Shown here one piece after another: positions 10,028 to 18,999 of a DNA stretch of 30,724 nt (position 1 is the first letter of the stretch; each line of letters begins with the position of its first letter). The position numbers and the translations under genes were made by a program. The stretch is taken from positions 1 to 30,724 of the forward strand of contig JAUCBJ010002791.1 of the NCBI GenBank assembly GCA_032718475.1, in the 5' to 3' direction. The notes below the pieces were generated by a model. It did no database searches, was not told the DNA's origin, and was given only the letters and a program-made list of their open reading frames with translations. This stretch comes from Nemertoderma westbladi (Eukaryota; Xenacoelomorpha; Nemertodermatida; Nemertodermatidae).

Positions 10028-10874
10028 CTATTGGCTCAATTCCAGAGTTACCGAATTCCATCGTATTTTAATACAATCTCGAATATTTTCAATAAACAAA
10101 TTTTCAATATTTCATTATTATTAGTAAAATAGCAATTTATATTTTAGGGGTATCGTAAAATAAGAAAATAAATTATTGGCTCTAATATTGTAATGTTTAG
10201 GAATTAATGAAATTCAAATCTTTATTTGTTGTATGTCACCTTACAACAAATAAAGATATTAATTTTATTAAATCCTAAACATTACAACATATAATCTATT
10301 AAAAAAAGTAATGTGAATTAAATTCACTAAAATAAATTAAATTTCAAAGTAATTTACATGACGTTAATAATAATATTGGATTTATTATATTGCGCTGATG
10401 GTATCCACAGGTTATTTAAAATTCTAGAATATTATAATATTTTTATATTTCGCTTTCGCATCAGTTATTTCATAATAGAAAAAAGCTTCTATGGAAGATA
10501 TTTATGTATTTTTCAAAAAGTGGCTTTCAACGAATAATACGACATAAGAGGTGGCAAAAAAGTAGACTTTTTAGTCCAGAAAGCAAAACATAAATAGTTA
10601 TTTTAAATGCAATTAATTTCATTTACTGTATAACTGTACACTCGGTACAGTAAATAATATTACACTAATGGAGTTTACTCTAAACGTGTTTTATAAGTTT
10701 TTTGATACTAAGTTAGTGATTACATTGCAGCGTTCAGTCCTATAGCCCTCAACACCGTAAAGAGGTACTTTGCAGCGTTGTGAGGATATCACCAGAACGC
10801 AGATAAATTGACATAATGTAACAGATGTTATCAATTTTATTTCATTCTTAAGGTTAAGTAACACTGGAATTGAC
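10028..10874 (-). other. Intron with complementary ends (possible introner/MITE intron)
   Basis: The proposed 847-bp intron begins GTCAATTCCAGTGTTAC (10874-10858, minus strand). Close to its end is GTAACTCTGGAATTGAG (10051-10035, minus strand). These are inverted repeats with 15 of 17 bases matching, so the repeats touch the splice junctions on both sides. It also contains a separate 45-bp-arm hairpin at 10189-10287. Terminal inverted repeats coinciding with splice junctions are what is expected of an intron created by a DNA transposon. The exact 3' splice site is uncertain. Confidence 0.4.
10189..10287. repeat. Long hairpin, MITE-like (about 45-bp arms, 8-nt loop)
   Basis: The left arm (10189-10233) starts TTGTAATGTTTAGGA and its near-complete reverse complement ends at 10287 with TCCTAAACATTACAA. 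The inner part reads TTTATTTGTTGTA, then an 8-base loop, then TACAACAAATAAA. Mismatches and small offsets lie in the middle of the arms. The shape fits a short palindromic MITE, or a pre-miRNA-like fold if transcribed. Confidence 0.7.
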
Positions 10875-11179
10875 CTGCAATGCTCCTCGTCCAACGGAAC
10901 ACAACTATCGCTCGGGGCAACGCAATCAACCTGAGTGAGATAGGAGAGAATCTTAATGGCCCAGTCATCCCCAGCAGCCGCTGTTGTCTGCTGCATGTAA
11001 ACCCGACACTTATTGCAGTTTGTATGGCCGACAGTAAACCCAATCCATGTAAAGGTGAGGTCTTTCTTTGTTGAGTAACTCGCCATAGCGGTTTTAGCAT
11101 CACAGTCGTTGGTAGAGATAGTCCGCAAAGACATCGCTATAGAGGTAATTAACAATGAGGCTGCAGATAAAGACGTCAT
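10875..11179 (-). CDS. Exon 1 of Ly6/uPAR-like secreted protein
   Basis: The ATG is at 11179. The N-terminus MTSLSAASLLITSIAMS looks like a signal peptide. Cysteines follow in NDCDAK, NCNKC (the LxCxxC-like opening of a three-finger domain), VDC, DSC and EEHC. I end the exon at 10875 (TGCAG followed by gtcaat) because joining to exon 2 then stays in frame and completes a cysteine set ending CC....C. Unspliced, the frame reads on to a TAA at 10691, giving an alternative 162-residue protein that lacks the final cysteines. A TTATAAAT at about 11210-11218 could be a TATA box, but it would leave a very short 5' UTR. Confidence 0.5.
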
Positions 11180-11330
11180 TTATATCTAATCCCCCTATTG
11201 TACGTACTAAATTTATAAAATCAAATAGTTGCCTAAAAAATTAGAATACATTTCTTAGTAAAATAAAATTTTGCAAAATTAGTTTGGGTAGATCGTTTCT
11301 GGACTACCTTTCTCAGGACAAACAGCGTGT

Positions 11331-11430
11331 GGAGTCTGGACAACTCGTGTGTGGACATTTAGTGTCTGGATAACTCATGTCTGAATATCTCATGTATGGA
11401 CAACTCATGGTTGGTCAACTCGTGTCGTCC
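11331..11430. repeat. Degenerate tandem repeat, unit about 17-19 bp
   Basis: About six diverged copies of a unit resembling gtctggacaactcatgt, including gtctggataactcatgt, tggacaactcatggt and tggtcaactcgtgt. The unit also occurs once, isolated, at about 12756 (gctggacaactcgggt). Function unknown. Confidence 0.6.
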
Positions 11431-12120
11431 GAGTTTGATGAAGATTTTTCCGCAGGTTACAGTTGTATAATGAAATATTACTGCTTTACAATCCTCAATA
11501 TGTTGGTAATCAAAAATGAACGCTAATGTAAACTATTCTTGTAACTGTGTGAGATGAGAGCAGAACATAATGATTACTGTGATATACTAGGGGGACTACT
11601 GTGTATAAGTCAATTAGGGGCAGAAAATACTTATTATGATGGTGTGTATATTATTCGCATTAATATAAGTTCCCGGATATATTTTTTCTTGTTAACTTTG
11701 TTTTTTATTGGATGGTACTAAAACCGAGAACAATGTGAATAATTTCTAAGTGCCTGTAACGTCATTCCTACCACGATATGACAGTGTAGAGCAGCCAGCA
11801 GGAGGGTGTGGTGTGCAACAACTGCCCTTAACCAATTGTCATTGAAGCTAATGCCTGCTACTTATAGAGTAATAAACCAATAAACATAATGATTAAATGT
11901 TTTATTAGGAATTTAGAACATTACTCAACTGTGATGGGGTGGGTTCCATCGATATTTATTCCTAACTGATTGAACTTAAAACCATCAGAAATACCCGGTT
12001 TGTGAAGGAAAATTGCAAATTTTAACTAATTTGAATGATGATCACTATTTCGTATCAATTCCACTATTTTATTCACATGGCTGTAAATTTCATCACCCTG
12101 ACCCTATTTTAAATCTGTTC
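11431..12120. other. Non-coding, nothing recognised
   Basis: AT-rich sequence with stops in all frames at short intervals. I see no gene, RNA or clear repeat. Confidence 0.5.
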
Positions 12121-12159
12121 GTCACTAGGCTAGCCTTAGTTAATCCCATAACACGAAAC

Positions 12160-12780
12160 CCCCCTGCGACAAGGTAAGCTAACAGACCTGGCAGACAAGC
12201 TTTGCCTTAGCGCAGTGGCAGTTCAAGATCATCGAATGAATATGGACTGGGAAAATTGATGAGGAGGTTGGCGACATGCCCTCACAGCTGCAGATGGCAG
12301 AGATAACAACGAGGTGTCTCATCTTCAACAAACACTTCAACAAAGTCGCCTCTGTTTGCATGACTTTGCTTTCGCCGTAAGGACCAGTCTGTGTACAATC
12401 TTGAGTATTGGCAGCCGCATGGTGAAAATAATCATGGTGGACAGCCCATGACTTTACTTGAGACGCCTCTTAAAGGACAATGGCCTTGAAGATGCGGATA
12501 ATCTCAATCGAATCGAATGTCATATGGGATAGGGAGTTGTGGCAGTGCAACTTTGTCGATAAAAGGGCATAGCATTCTTGAAGCACTCTGTATCACAGCA
12601 AGGCAAGTGTAGTTTAAAAGAAATGTTTTTTTAAACCATCATAGAATCTCAATGTCCATCTGCAATGCAGCATGTCGATTATAGTAGAGCAAACACTTGC
12701 ATTATATGCCATTTTTCCATTGATGCTGCAATCAATGAGAGCTTTGGCGCCAGCTGGACAACTCGGGTGTTAGTACAATA
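12160..12780 (-). pseudogene. Degenerate coding sequence, possibly ankyrin-repeat pseudogene
   Basis: Base composition is richer in GC than the flanks. Reading the minus strand with frame shifts and stops ignored gives segments shaped like ankyrin repeats. One is a DETP...GH-ANLLI segment (about 12265-12325), followed by an LPLR...LPGLLAYLV segment (about 12168-12215). Another candidate, TKLHCHNSLS...EIIRIFKAIV, is near 12480-12570. All are broken by in-frame stops, so there is no intact gene. The plus strand also has short open stretches, so orientation is not secure. The ankyrin assignment rests on spacing of TP, GH and LL positions only. Confidence 0.3.
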
Positions 12781-13194
12781 TCAATAAGAAGTAGAGCTTC
12801 AAAATCAGTAGAGATCAGTCATCATCATCATGATGTAATCATATAATCATTACCTAGATGACATTTTCTAAGTTCGCACTTCACTGTTATGAGCCATATC
12901 TCTTTTCCTATTATGCTAAATTTCTTAGATTACATGGTATGTCTCGGGTTCACTGTGTCAAGTACAATACATACATACAACTCATTCTTTACTACCCCAG
13001 TAAAGACATGCGCTGTATGTTGCGTCTACTGGTGGGGCACTACTGGGGAAAAAAAGCTGATCATGGGTGAATATTAGCATTGGCCAGAAGTTTCACGTGT
13101 GCTAATATTGGACATGGTCATATATTTCGCACGTGCAAATAATTGCAAACAATTTTAACTTGTTACTTAATTTTAACTTGTTACTAACCTTCAT
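12781..13194. other. Non-coding with a short direct repeat
   Basis: No supported gene. A 17-bp tandem duplication (ttttaacttgttactta followed by ttttaacttgttactaa) lies at 13153-13187, just outside the MITE insertion. Short ORFs at 12858-13077 show no coding features. Confidence 0.5.
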
Positions 13195-13205
13195 TTAACC
13201 CTATT

Positions 13206-13245
<40 letters not shown>

Positions 13246-14246
13246 ATCGGCCCCTTCCTAGTTTTTAGTTGCTGTAAACTATGCAACCACATTACATACC
13301 GGCCCAATGTTTATTGAGAATTAGCCAAATTTAATGCCGCATCTTTTGCAAAAAACGCCGTTGCAATTGGATTTCTACTTTTCGATGTGGGTACCACCCT
13401 CAAAATTTGGTCTCCAGCACCACATTTTTTGAAATTTTCGAATTTTATAAAGTCATTCGTGATTTAGTAATTATTTATGTTTGGGCTATTTTTATTTATT
13501 TTATTGGATTGGATCACTCTAATGCTCTATACAAGTATGTAAGTGTAGTGGTACGTCATTTTTGAGCACCAAAATTAGGGCGTGGCACTTTAAAATTTCA
13601 AAATTACTTTATTCGGAAAATTTACTAAAGTTTTGATTTCGAAGCATTTTTATTGGTTTCTGGAGCGCCTGAATCGATTGAAAGTAATATAGAAGCTGAA
13701 GACTTAGTGTTTCGCCATTTTTGGTGCACCAAAATTTTTAATTTCATTTTTCAAAATTTGAAGTGCCACGCCCTAATTTTGGTACATCAAAACTGGCTAA
13801 CCTCTAAGTCTTCAGGCTTCTATATTACTTTCAATCGATTCAGCGGCCCAGAAAACCAATAAAGATGCGTTGAAATAAAAAATTAGGGGCATTTTCTGAA
13901 TATCAAATTTTTCAAAATTTGAAGTGCCACGCCCACTTCTTAGGTGCACGAAAAATAGCATCCACTTTAATTTTTGAAAATGGAATATAATCACATTCGA
14001 TTCGGCGTCTTGAAAAAACCTACTAAATCTAGCCAACACTGCCACACTATTAGTTTTTAGAAAACGAAAAATTTTGTAATTTTGTCCTGGGACTACTTTT
14101 ATTTTTCATCAAAATTATGATTCCCTGCTTAGGAAATTTTAACTTTTTAAGGTTTGGTAGTGTTCAACTATAGTTGTTTCACCAACAGCCCAAATTTTGT
14201 AGGATTTCATTGGGCGATTACAAAAATACAGTGGGTGGGGCCGACA

Positions 14247-14280
<34 letters not shown>

Positions 14281-14323
14281 AGTTGTGCTAATGGTCAAAA
14301 CACCCCCAGTGGTAATAGGTTAA
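13195..14323. mobile_element. TTAA-flanked MITE (piggyBac-type) with mirrored G33 and C33 tracts
   Basis: The element is 13199-14319 (1121 bp), flanked by TTAA at 13195-13198 and 14320-14323, the target duplication used by piggyBac transposons. The left end reads CCCTATTACCATTGGGG and the right end, reverse-complemented, CCTATTACCACTGGGGG, so they are terminal inverted repeats. A run of exactly 33 G lies at 13212-13244 and 33 C at 14248-14280, each next to a TCGGCCCC-type motif. Inside is a long imperfect palindrome: 13644-13737 pairs with 13778-13870 at high identity, and a gtgccacgccc motif recurs in both orientations. There is no transposase, so it is non-autonomous. ORFs inside it are palindrome by-products. 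Confidence 0.85.
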
Positions 14324-14584
14324 TATTCCTCGGTTATTTTCATGTTTAATATTATATTTTGAATGTTCAGTTTAAATTACCCACTAATTATTGTTTCTGT
14401 TTTAGTTATTTTGCGATAAAATTACGAACCGCATTCCAAGTTTAATTGTATTTAAATAACTAAACACTCATAGAAAGATTATAATCCTCAATCCCAATCA
14501 CCTTTTTTTACACATATAAAATTACAACAAGATTACAAGTTATAAAGATCATTTCAATTTAAAGTTTTCCAACACAGGAGTTTA
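14324..14584. other. Intergenic, nothing recognised
   Basis: AT-rich sequence between the MITE and the 3' end of the DEAVTY-repeat gene. It probably contains that gene's 3' UTR; no clear polyadenylation signal chosen. Confidence 0.4.
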
Positions 14585-14714
14585 TCAATGAGATTTCGGT
14601 CTCTTTCCTCCACGACGGTTGTTGTTGAACACTAAGTTGACTTTACCGATTTTCAAAATAATTCCTTGCATGGCCTTCACCTTATTATGCTTGCCGTGAT
14701 GATGGTGATGATCC
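14585..14714 (-). CDS. Exon 2 of DEAVTY-repeat secreted protein (His-rich, basic C-terminus)
   Basis: The acceptor is a clean ttcctgtAG at 14716-14715. The exon starts with the last base of a split Glu codon and encodes Asp, five consecutive His, then a lysine-rich helix-like stretch and a basic tail (RRGGKRPKSH) ending at TGA 14587-14585. With exon 1 the protein is 202 residues. The His cluster may bind metal ions and the tail is strongly cationic; both are inferred from composition. No family is recognised. Confidence 0.75.
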
Positions 14715-14864
14715 CTACAGGAAATAAATATCATATTAATATTTAGAATTCGAAACAGCTGCTTGGTCTAGGTGGTGACATTTTTGAAATTCCAATGTAG
14801 GAGAGCGTATGACCATTAGTATTTTACTTTAGTAGCTTATAGCACACTCTTAAGGCCTACGGGA

Positions 14865-14897
<33 letters not shown>

Positions 14898-15386
14898 GGT
14901 ATACCCACATAGCCACTTTTTTGAAATGTCCATTGCTTTGGGTTATAGTTTAATATAAAAAATTTATCGTCACCAGCTTATGTCCTGGAAGGCCTATATC
15001 TAGCAGCTGACGGTGGAATATAGAATTTTATCTAAAAACAGTACATGTCTCTCATTCTCATGCGGCGATTGCAGGAGGGGACGCGAAAGCTCAAGGCTCC
15101 TCTCTGCCGGAGGCAACCCAAATAATCCTCTCTTCTGGATAAACTGGGGAGCTCCACTTTAACAGAGTTTCCCCGCGGGTTCTCTCTTGCAGGGGAAATC
15201 AATTTGCTTTCTCTTACTCTTTCTCTCTCTAGTGGTCAAAAAGTCCCAAATAGTTATATAGTGTAATTATGTCTGGAAAAATATATACATTTATCCTCTG
15301 CATAAACACCAACATGACAAAAAAAACATAAAAATGTCAACCTATGAAATAATAAATATTTATTTTTATTTAAATTTAATACTAAC
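14715..15386 (-). other. Intron of the DEAVTY-repeat gene, carrying a G31 tract
   Basis: This is a 672-bp intron with donor GTTAGT at 15386-15381 and acceptor AG at 14716-14715. It contains 31 consecutive G (plus strand, 14866-14896) and a GC-richer segment (15058-15215) with small hairpins, such as tttcccc pairing with ggggaaa near 15168-15200. I do not recognise a known RNA in it. Confidence 0.7.
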
Positions 15387-15865
15387 TCATCGACTTCATC
15401 TTGAGGTGGTTTGGTTCCACCCCCTGAACCGCCGTGGCCAGATGAATAAGTTACTGCCTCATCGCGTTTAGATGGAAGTGGTGTAATCACCTCTAATTCG
15501 TCAGGTTTATGACCCGTTCCTCCTTCCCCTGTTCTGGACGTCAGAAGACTTGTCAAGAAACTGTCGCTGTCTTTCTTATTAATCAAACGAGAATCAGCAC
15601 CCCGTCGCGCTGGATAAGTAACTGCCTCATCATGATGTCGTGCTTGATACGTAACCGCCTCATCATAATGCCGTGCTTGATACGTAACCGCCTCATCATG
15701 ATGTCGTGCTTGATACGTAACCGCCTCGTCATGTCGAGGAACGGGCAGTGTTGCCGGCTCCGGTGGTTTGGTTCCACCACCACTTCCACCCCCTGAGCTG
15801 TGTTTCCTCTCAATCAAAAATCCTGTGGTGACTCCTACCAATAGACCTAAAAAAATGTACTTCAT
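15387..15865 (-). CDS. Exon 1 of secreted DEAVTY-repeat protein
   Basis: The ATG is at 15865, with a clear signal peptide (MKYIFLGLLVGVTTGF). From residue 45 there are four tandem 11-residue units of the form H(H/Y)DEAVTYQAR, the first lacking its leading His and the last reading YPAR. A fifth DEAVTY follows a Lys-Arg at 133-134. A GGSGGGTKPP module occurs before (26-35) and after (145-154) the repeats. Each unit ends in Arg, so cleavage into short peptides is conceivable. Exon 1 ends in a split codon (GA) at GTTAGT; reading on would add an unlikely hydrophobic tail. The protein looks lineage-specific and its function is unknown. Confidence 0.8.
15610..15740. repeat. 33-bp coding tandem repeat
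   Basis: Four units of 33 bp underlie the 11-residue repeats of the secreted protein (plus-strand core tgatacgtaaccgcctcatc). Units are nearly identical at the DNA level, which points to recent expansion or homogenisation. Confidence 0.85.
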
Positions 15866-15951
15866 GATGAAGTCTTCGGTTTACGATTCTGACTTTTTAG
15901 TATTTATTAAAATTAGGAGATTTTCATGTAAAGTCGAAGTTTTTTGGAGGG

Positions 15952-15959
15952 TTTATATA
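15952..15959 (-). promoter_or_regulatory. TATA box of the DEAVTY-repeat gene
   Basis: A perfect TATATAAA (minus strand, in CTATATAAAC) lies 87 bases upstream of the ATG at 15865. Transcription would start near 15925-15930 and leave a 5' UTR of about 60 nt. Position and match are good; the role is inferred. Confidence 0.65.
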
Positions 15960-16019
15960 GGCAAGTGGCATTTGGCAGAATTTTGTTCAAACAATATAGG
16001 CTTACGGTATGCATGAAAC

Positions 16020-17450
16020 AACATAATCAAATAAAACATTTATAAACCACTGCAATATTTGCTTCGTTTTATCAAAATACAGTCATAAATCTCTGGGATT
16101 TCCCATCGCCTTTAAATAACTCTAATGTAAAAGAATGTAAACGAGCATGTTAGCGCTAAACTCTATGGGGTGATCGAATACGAGATACCACAAATCCAAT
16201 CAAACATTGTTACCGAATTCGCATCTGCTTTCTCACACAACAATAGTGATTGAGGCACACTAAAATACGAAAATGATTTTATTCTAAAATATTGCATTTT
16301 GAATAGTACAATATTGCATTTTGAACCCTATATTTTTAACCCACGATTCAGGAATTACACTGTTGTAGATTGATCTCTGTTCTCTTAACAATTAATACAA
16401 GGGAAACAAATACATTTCCATCTAAATTGGCTTTTAATCCTAAAAATAGCGGACATTCCCGTATCGTGTTCTACACTGCTGTAAACAAGTCATACGAATG
16501 CGAATAACCAGTGAAATTTGTTGAATTTCTTCAGAGAGGCAAGTTTAAGTCGCCTTCTATATCCACAGCGAAGACTGCGCGGCACAATACCCACATTAAT
16601 TTATTTTAGATCGATAAAATCTACATAATACATTCTGCAATATCAAATTCCGTTCCGGAATAAACAGTAAACCACTATGTAAAGTGCTACTTTACATACA
16701 TAAGTAACTTTATAGGTTCAATAGTAAGTAAATATATAATGCAGGACTTTTTTACACGGCGTGGATATTAAACTTCTGGTGAGAATGTTATATACGGTTG
16801 GTGAGGACCCAGTAAATCTTGCAAAATACGAGTTAATTATAATCGTCATTAATTTACATACGCGTACAGTACATGCAATTGAATATATAATGAATTACGC
16901 CTTGATCAGTTGTTCGTATTTTTGTATGTAAACCAGGAAATTGAACATGATGTCGTCCTTATTGACTAACTATACATTTGTCCAAAAAGACTTACTATAC
17001 TGCGAAGTATGACATCCATTTATCTTCAGAAATAGTTAGAACCAAAATATCGAATTATTTATTAGATTTAAACAAATCGAGTTTGTCATTACACATAATA
17101 TACACTTTATTTATTTAAAAAAGAAACAATTATTGAAGAATTAAGTTAGTTGAGGAATTAGGGTTTATGAAGTGTTTATATGAAATTGAAACAATATCAT
17201 ACAAGCATTGGGATCCGGTGGTTAACCTATTGATTAGCAAGGAATATAATTGTACCCCCGAATATTATATAACTGCCCCATTTAGAGTTTTAGTTTACTC
17301 TATATCTTTAGTATGTACAATAAATAAGAACAGTTCTTTCAGCTGAATATATTTACGAAGTAAACCACAACAATAATAGTACCGCTTCCATTGTTAGTCT
17401 ACTGCATTGTAGTTCATTAATTAATAATATATTATTGTTATTCTAAAATT
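16020..17450. other. Intergenic, AT-rich, nothing recognised
   Basis: No ORF with coding character, no RNA gene and no clear inverted repeat seen in 1.4 kb. The last 200 bases probably hold the promoter and 5' UTR of the gene at 17490; a weak TATATAAC lies near 17266. Confidence 0.5.
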
Positions 17451-17489
17451 TTGTCGGAATTTTGGCGAATTTTCTTCGGGGATACAGAC

Positions 17490-17828
17490 ATGTGGAGAAC
17501 GATGAAGTTTCTAAGTATTCTCGTGGTTTTCACCTCGTTGTTACCGTGTTGTTTGTGTTCCGGCAGCTCGTGGTCCTGGTGGGGCTACTTTCTTCTCGCT
17601 GTCGGTGTCTGCATCGTCTGCGGTGTAGTCGGCGCTGCGATCTTCTGTGTTGCATGCGGCGCGGCTTGCGGCCAGTCGATGGCGTTTCGGAGTCAGGTTC
17701 CCGCTACTATGGTGATGCAACCCCCTCCACCGTTTTACAACGCCCAACCGGCACCGGTTATCATGCAGGCCCCGCAAAGACCCACCACTGTGGTTAGCAC
17801 TGCTGGCGGAACAACTGTTGTTGCCTAG
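17490..17828 (+). CDS. Small single-pass membrane protein with PPxY tail (VOPP1/WBP1-like architecture)
   Basis: I chose the ATG at 17490 (112 aa). The frame is open further upstream but only from a TTG. Residues 1-24 form a signal peptide (MWRTMKFLSILVVFTSLL). A very short Trp-rich outer segment (SGSSWSWWG) follows, then a transmembrane helix at about 33-58 rich in Gly, Cys and Val. The cytoplasmic tail is Pro/Gln-rich with PPPPFY, which contains a PPxY motif (PPFY) that binds WW domains, for example of Nedd4-type ubiquitin ligases. This order is known for VOPP1, WBP1 and Shisa/CYYR-like proteins, but the long extracellular Cys domain of Shisa is absent. The exact family is not secure. It ends at TAG, single exon as read. 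Confidence 0.65.
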   Translation: MWRTMKFLSILVVFTSLLPCCLCSGSSWSWWGYFLLAVGVCIVCGVVGAAIFCVACGAACGQSMAFRSQVPATMVMQPPPPFYNAQPAPVIMQAPQRPTTVVSTAGGTTVVA

Positions 17829-18272
17829 GTTATAATGAAAATCAATCTCTGCAAATATTATATTTTTCATATTTTTTTTCAATGATATTATTAGCGGCTA
17901 CTATGTAAATACTACGTTCAATAACGAACAAGTTTTGTAGAAATAGAACTACATTATTTCCATATTATTATTATAATAATCTTTGTTAGTTTCGATTTTA
18001 TCACAATTTTCTATAAGTTTTTTTTATAGTTTGTAACAATAATCATCATGAACGCAACTTAAGACTGCTCACTATTTTGTTATTTAGGATAATTAATTTG
18101 TACAGTTGTAGGGAGGGAGCTGTGACGTTGTTTCGTTATTCATGTCCAAGATAATATTTTGATTAAATTTCGGTGCATCAAATAAGATATTAAATATATC
18201 GCAACGAATTACCATTAATTCACCTTTATTCATGTAGTTCACCATCCATATTTTTATTTTGTTTATCTACAG
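17829..18272. other. Probable 3' UTR and spacer, nothing else recognised
   Basis: AT-rich sequence after the membrane-protein stop. No additional gene supported. Confidence 0.4.
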
Positions 18273-18384
18273 TTTTTCCGGCTACAAACATTATGATCAC
18301 AAGGGATGTATTTATCAACGTCCTAATACTGTACCGAGAGAAAGCCGCCCCAATATTAGATTATTACAACAACATATCCATTGG
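18273..18384 (+). CDS. Candidate internal exon of an unrecognised gene
   Basis: A pyrimidine-rich acceptor (tttatctacAG at 18271-18272) and a strong donor (GG followed by GTAAGA at 18385) bracket 112 bases. The frame is open across the exon (starting PATNIMITRDVFINV), with two bases before the first and two after the last full codon. I could not find partner exons on either side. It could be chance in AT-rich DNA, though both splice signals are good. It lies in the same strand and direction as the gene ending at 17828. Confidence 0.3.
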
Positions 18385-18936
18385 GTAAGAAAGTGGAGGA
18401 GAGCCAGCCCGTCTCTTAATTTTTTACTTTATATTACGCGATCAATTTTCACTCATCTCGTCATGAACCCAACATGTATGTAACCTTTTGTTAAATTTGT
18501 TGGCTATGCGTTAGCGGTTGTTTGGGCGGAGTGTGGTAGGCCTACACTTTTCACACTTAAATATTTTGGTTGTGAAATGTTACAGGGCATAGCTATCTGA
18601 GATATTTCATTTATATTTTATTATGAGAGGAAGAAGAATATACAACGTTATTTACTATATATGTAACTAAATAATTGTTTTCGGGTTTAACTTGGAAGCC
18701 TCCCCAAATAGTTGATATACAATTATATTTAAAATTATTTCCATGGTCATGGTCATTCACCCGTCTTTAGTTAGAAATTTGTTTGCATGAAAGACAGTTT
18801 AGTTTAGTTTTTACTGATTTATTATCTCTTATCTGACTGGGGTAATAATAAAGGTTAGGATAAATGGAAGCAAAGTGTGACAGCAACAAATATTTCCCCG
18901 TCACCCTAGCATGTCTTAAGTATATGATATATCAAA
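18385..18936. other. Non-coding, nothing recognised
   Basis: AT-rich sequence with no supported gene. A ccatggtcatggtcat direct repeat lies near 18740. Confidence 0.4.
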
Positions 18937-18985
18937 GGGGGAAGTTTGGATTCACTGCATAAATGCAGTTCACCAAACTTCCCCC
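18937..18985. repeat. Nested hairpin (13-bp outer stem, 6-bp inner stem)
   Basis: GGGGGAAGTTTGG at 18937-18949 pairs perfectly with CCAAACTTCCCCC at 18973-18985. Inside, ACTGCA (18954-18959) pairs with TGCAGT (18964-18969) around a 4-base loop. A related cttccccctt recurs at 19002-19015. The purpose is unknown; it could be a small MITE or a structured transcript. Confidence 0.7.
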
Positions 18986-18999
18986 GAATGCACACTGTA

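Noticed and set aside
13653-14045. ORFs on both strands inside the MITE
   Set aside because: They are products of the internal palindrome; the same phrases appear inverted, and there are no protein motifs.
15060-15215. Possible snRNA or 5S-like RNA in the intron
   Set aside because: It is GC-richer with small hairpins, but no segment matches the conserved sequences of known snRNAs or 5S as I know them.
15509-15813. Alternative-frame repetitive ORFs over the DEAVTY repeats
   Set aside because: Only the chosen minus-strand frame has a signal peptide, a TATA box and a matching downstream exon.
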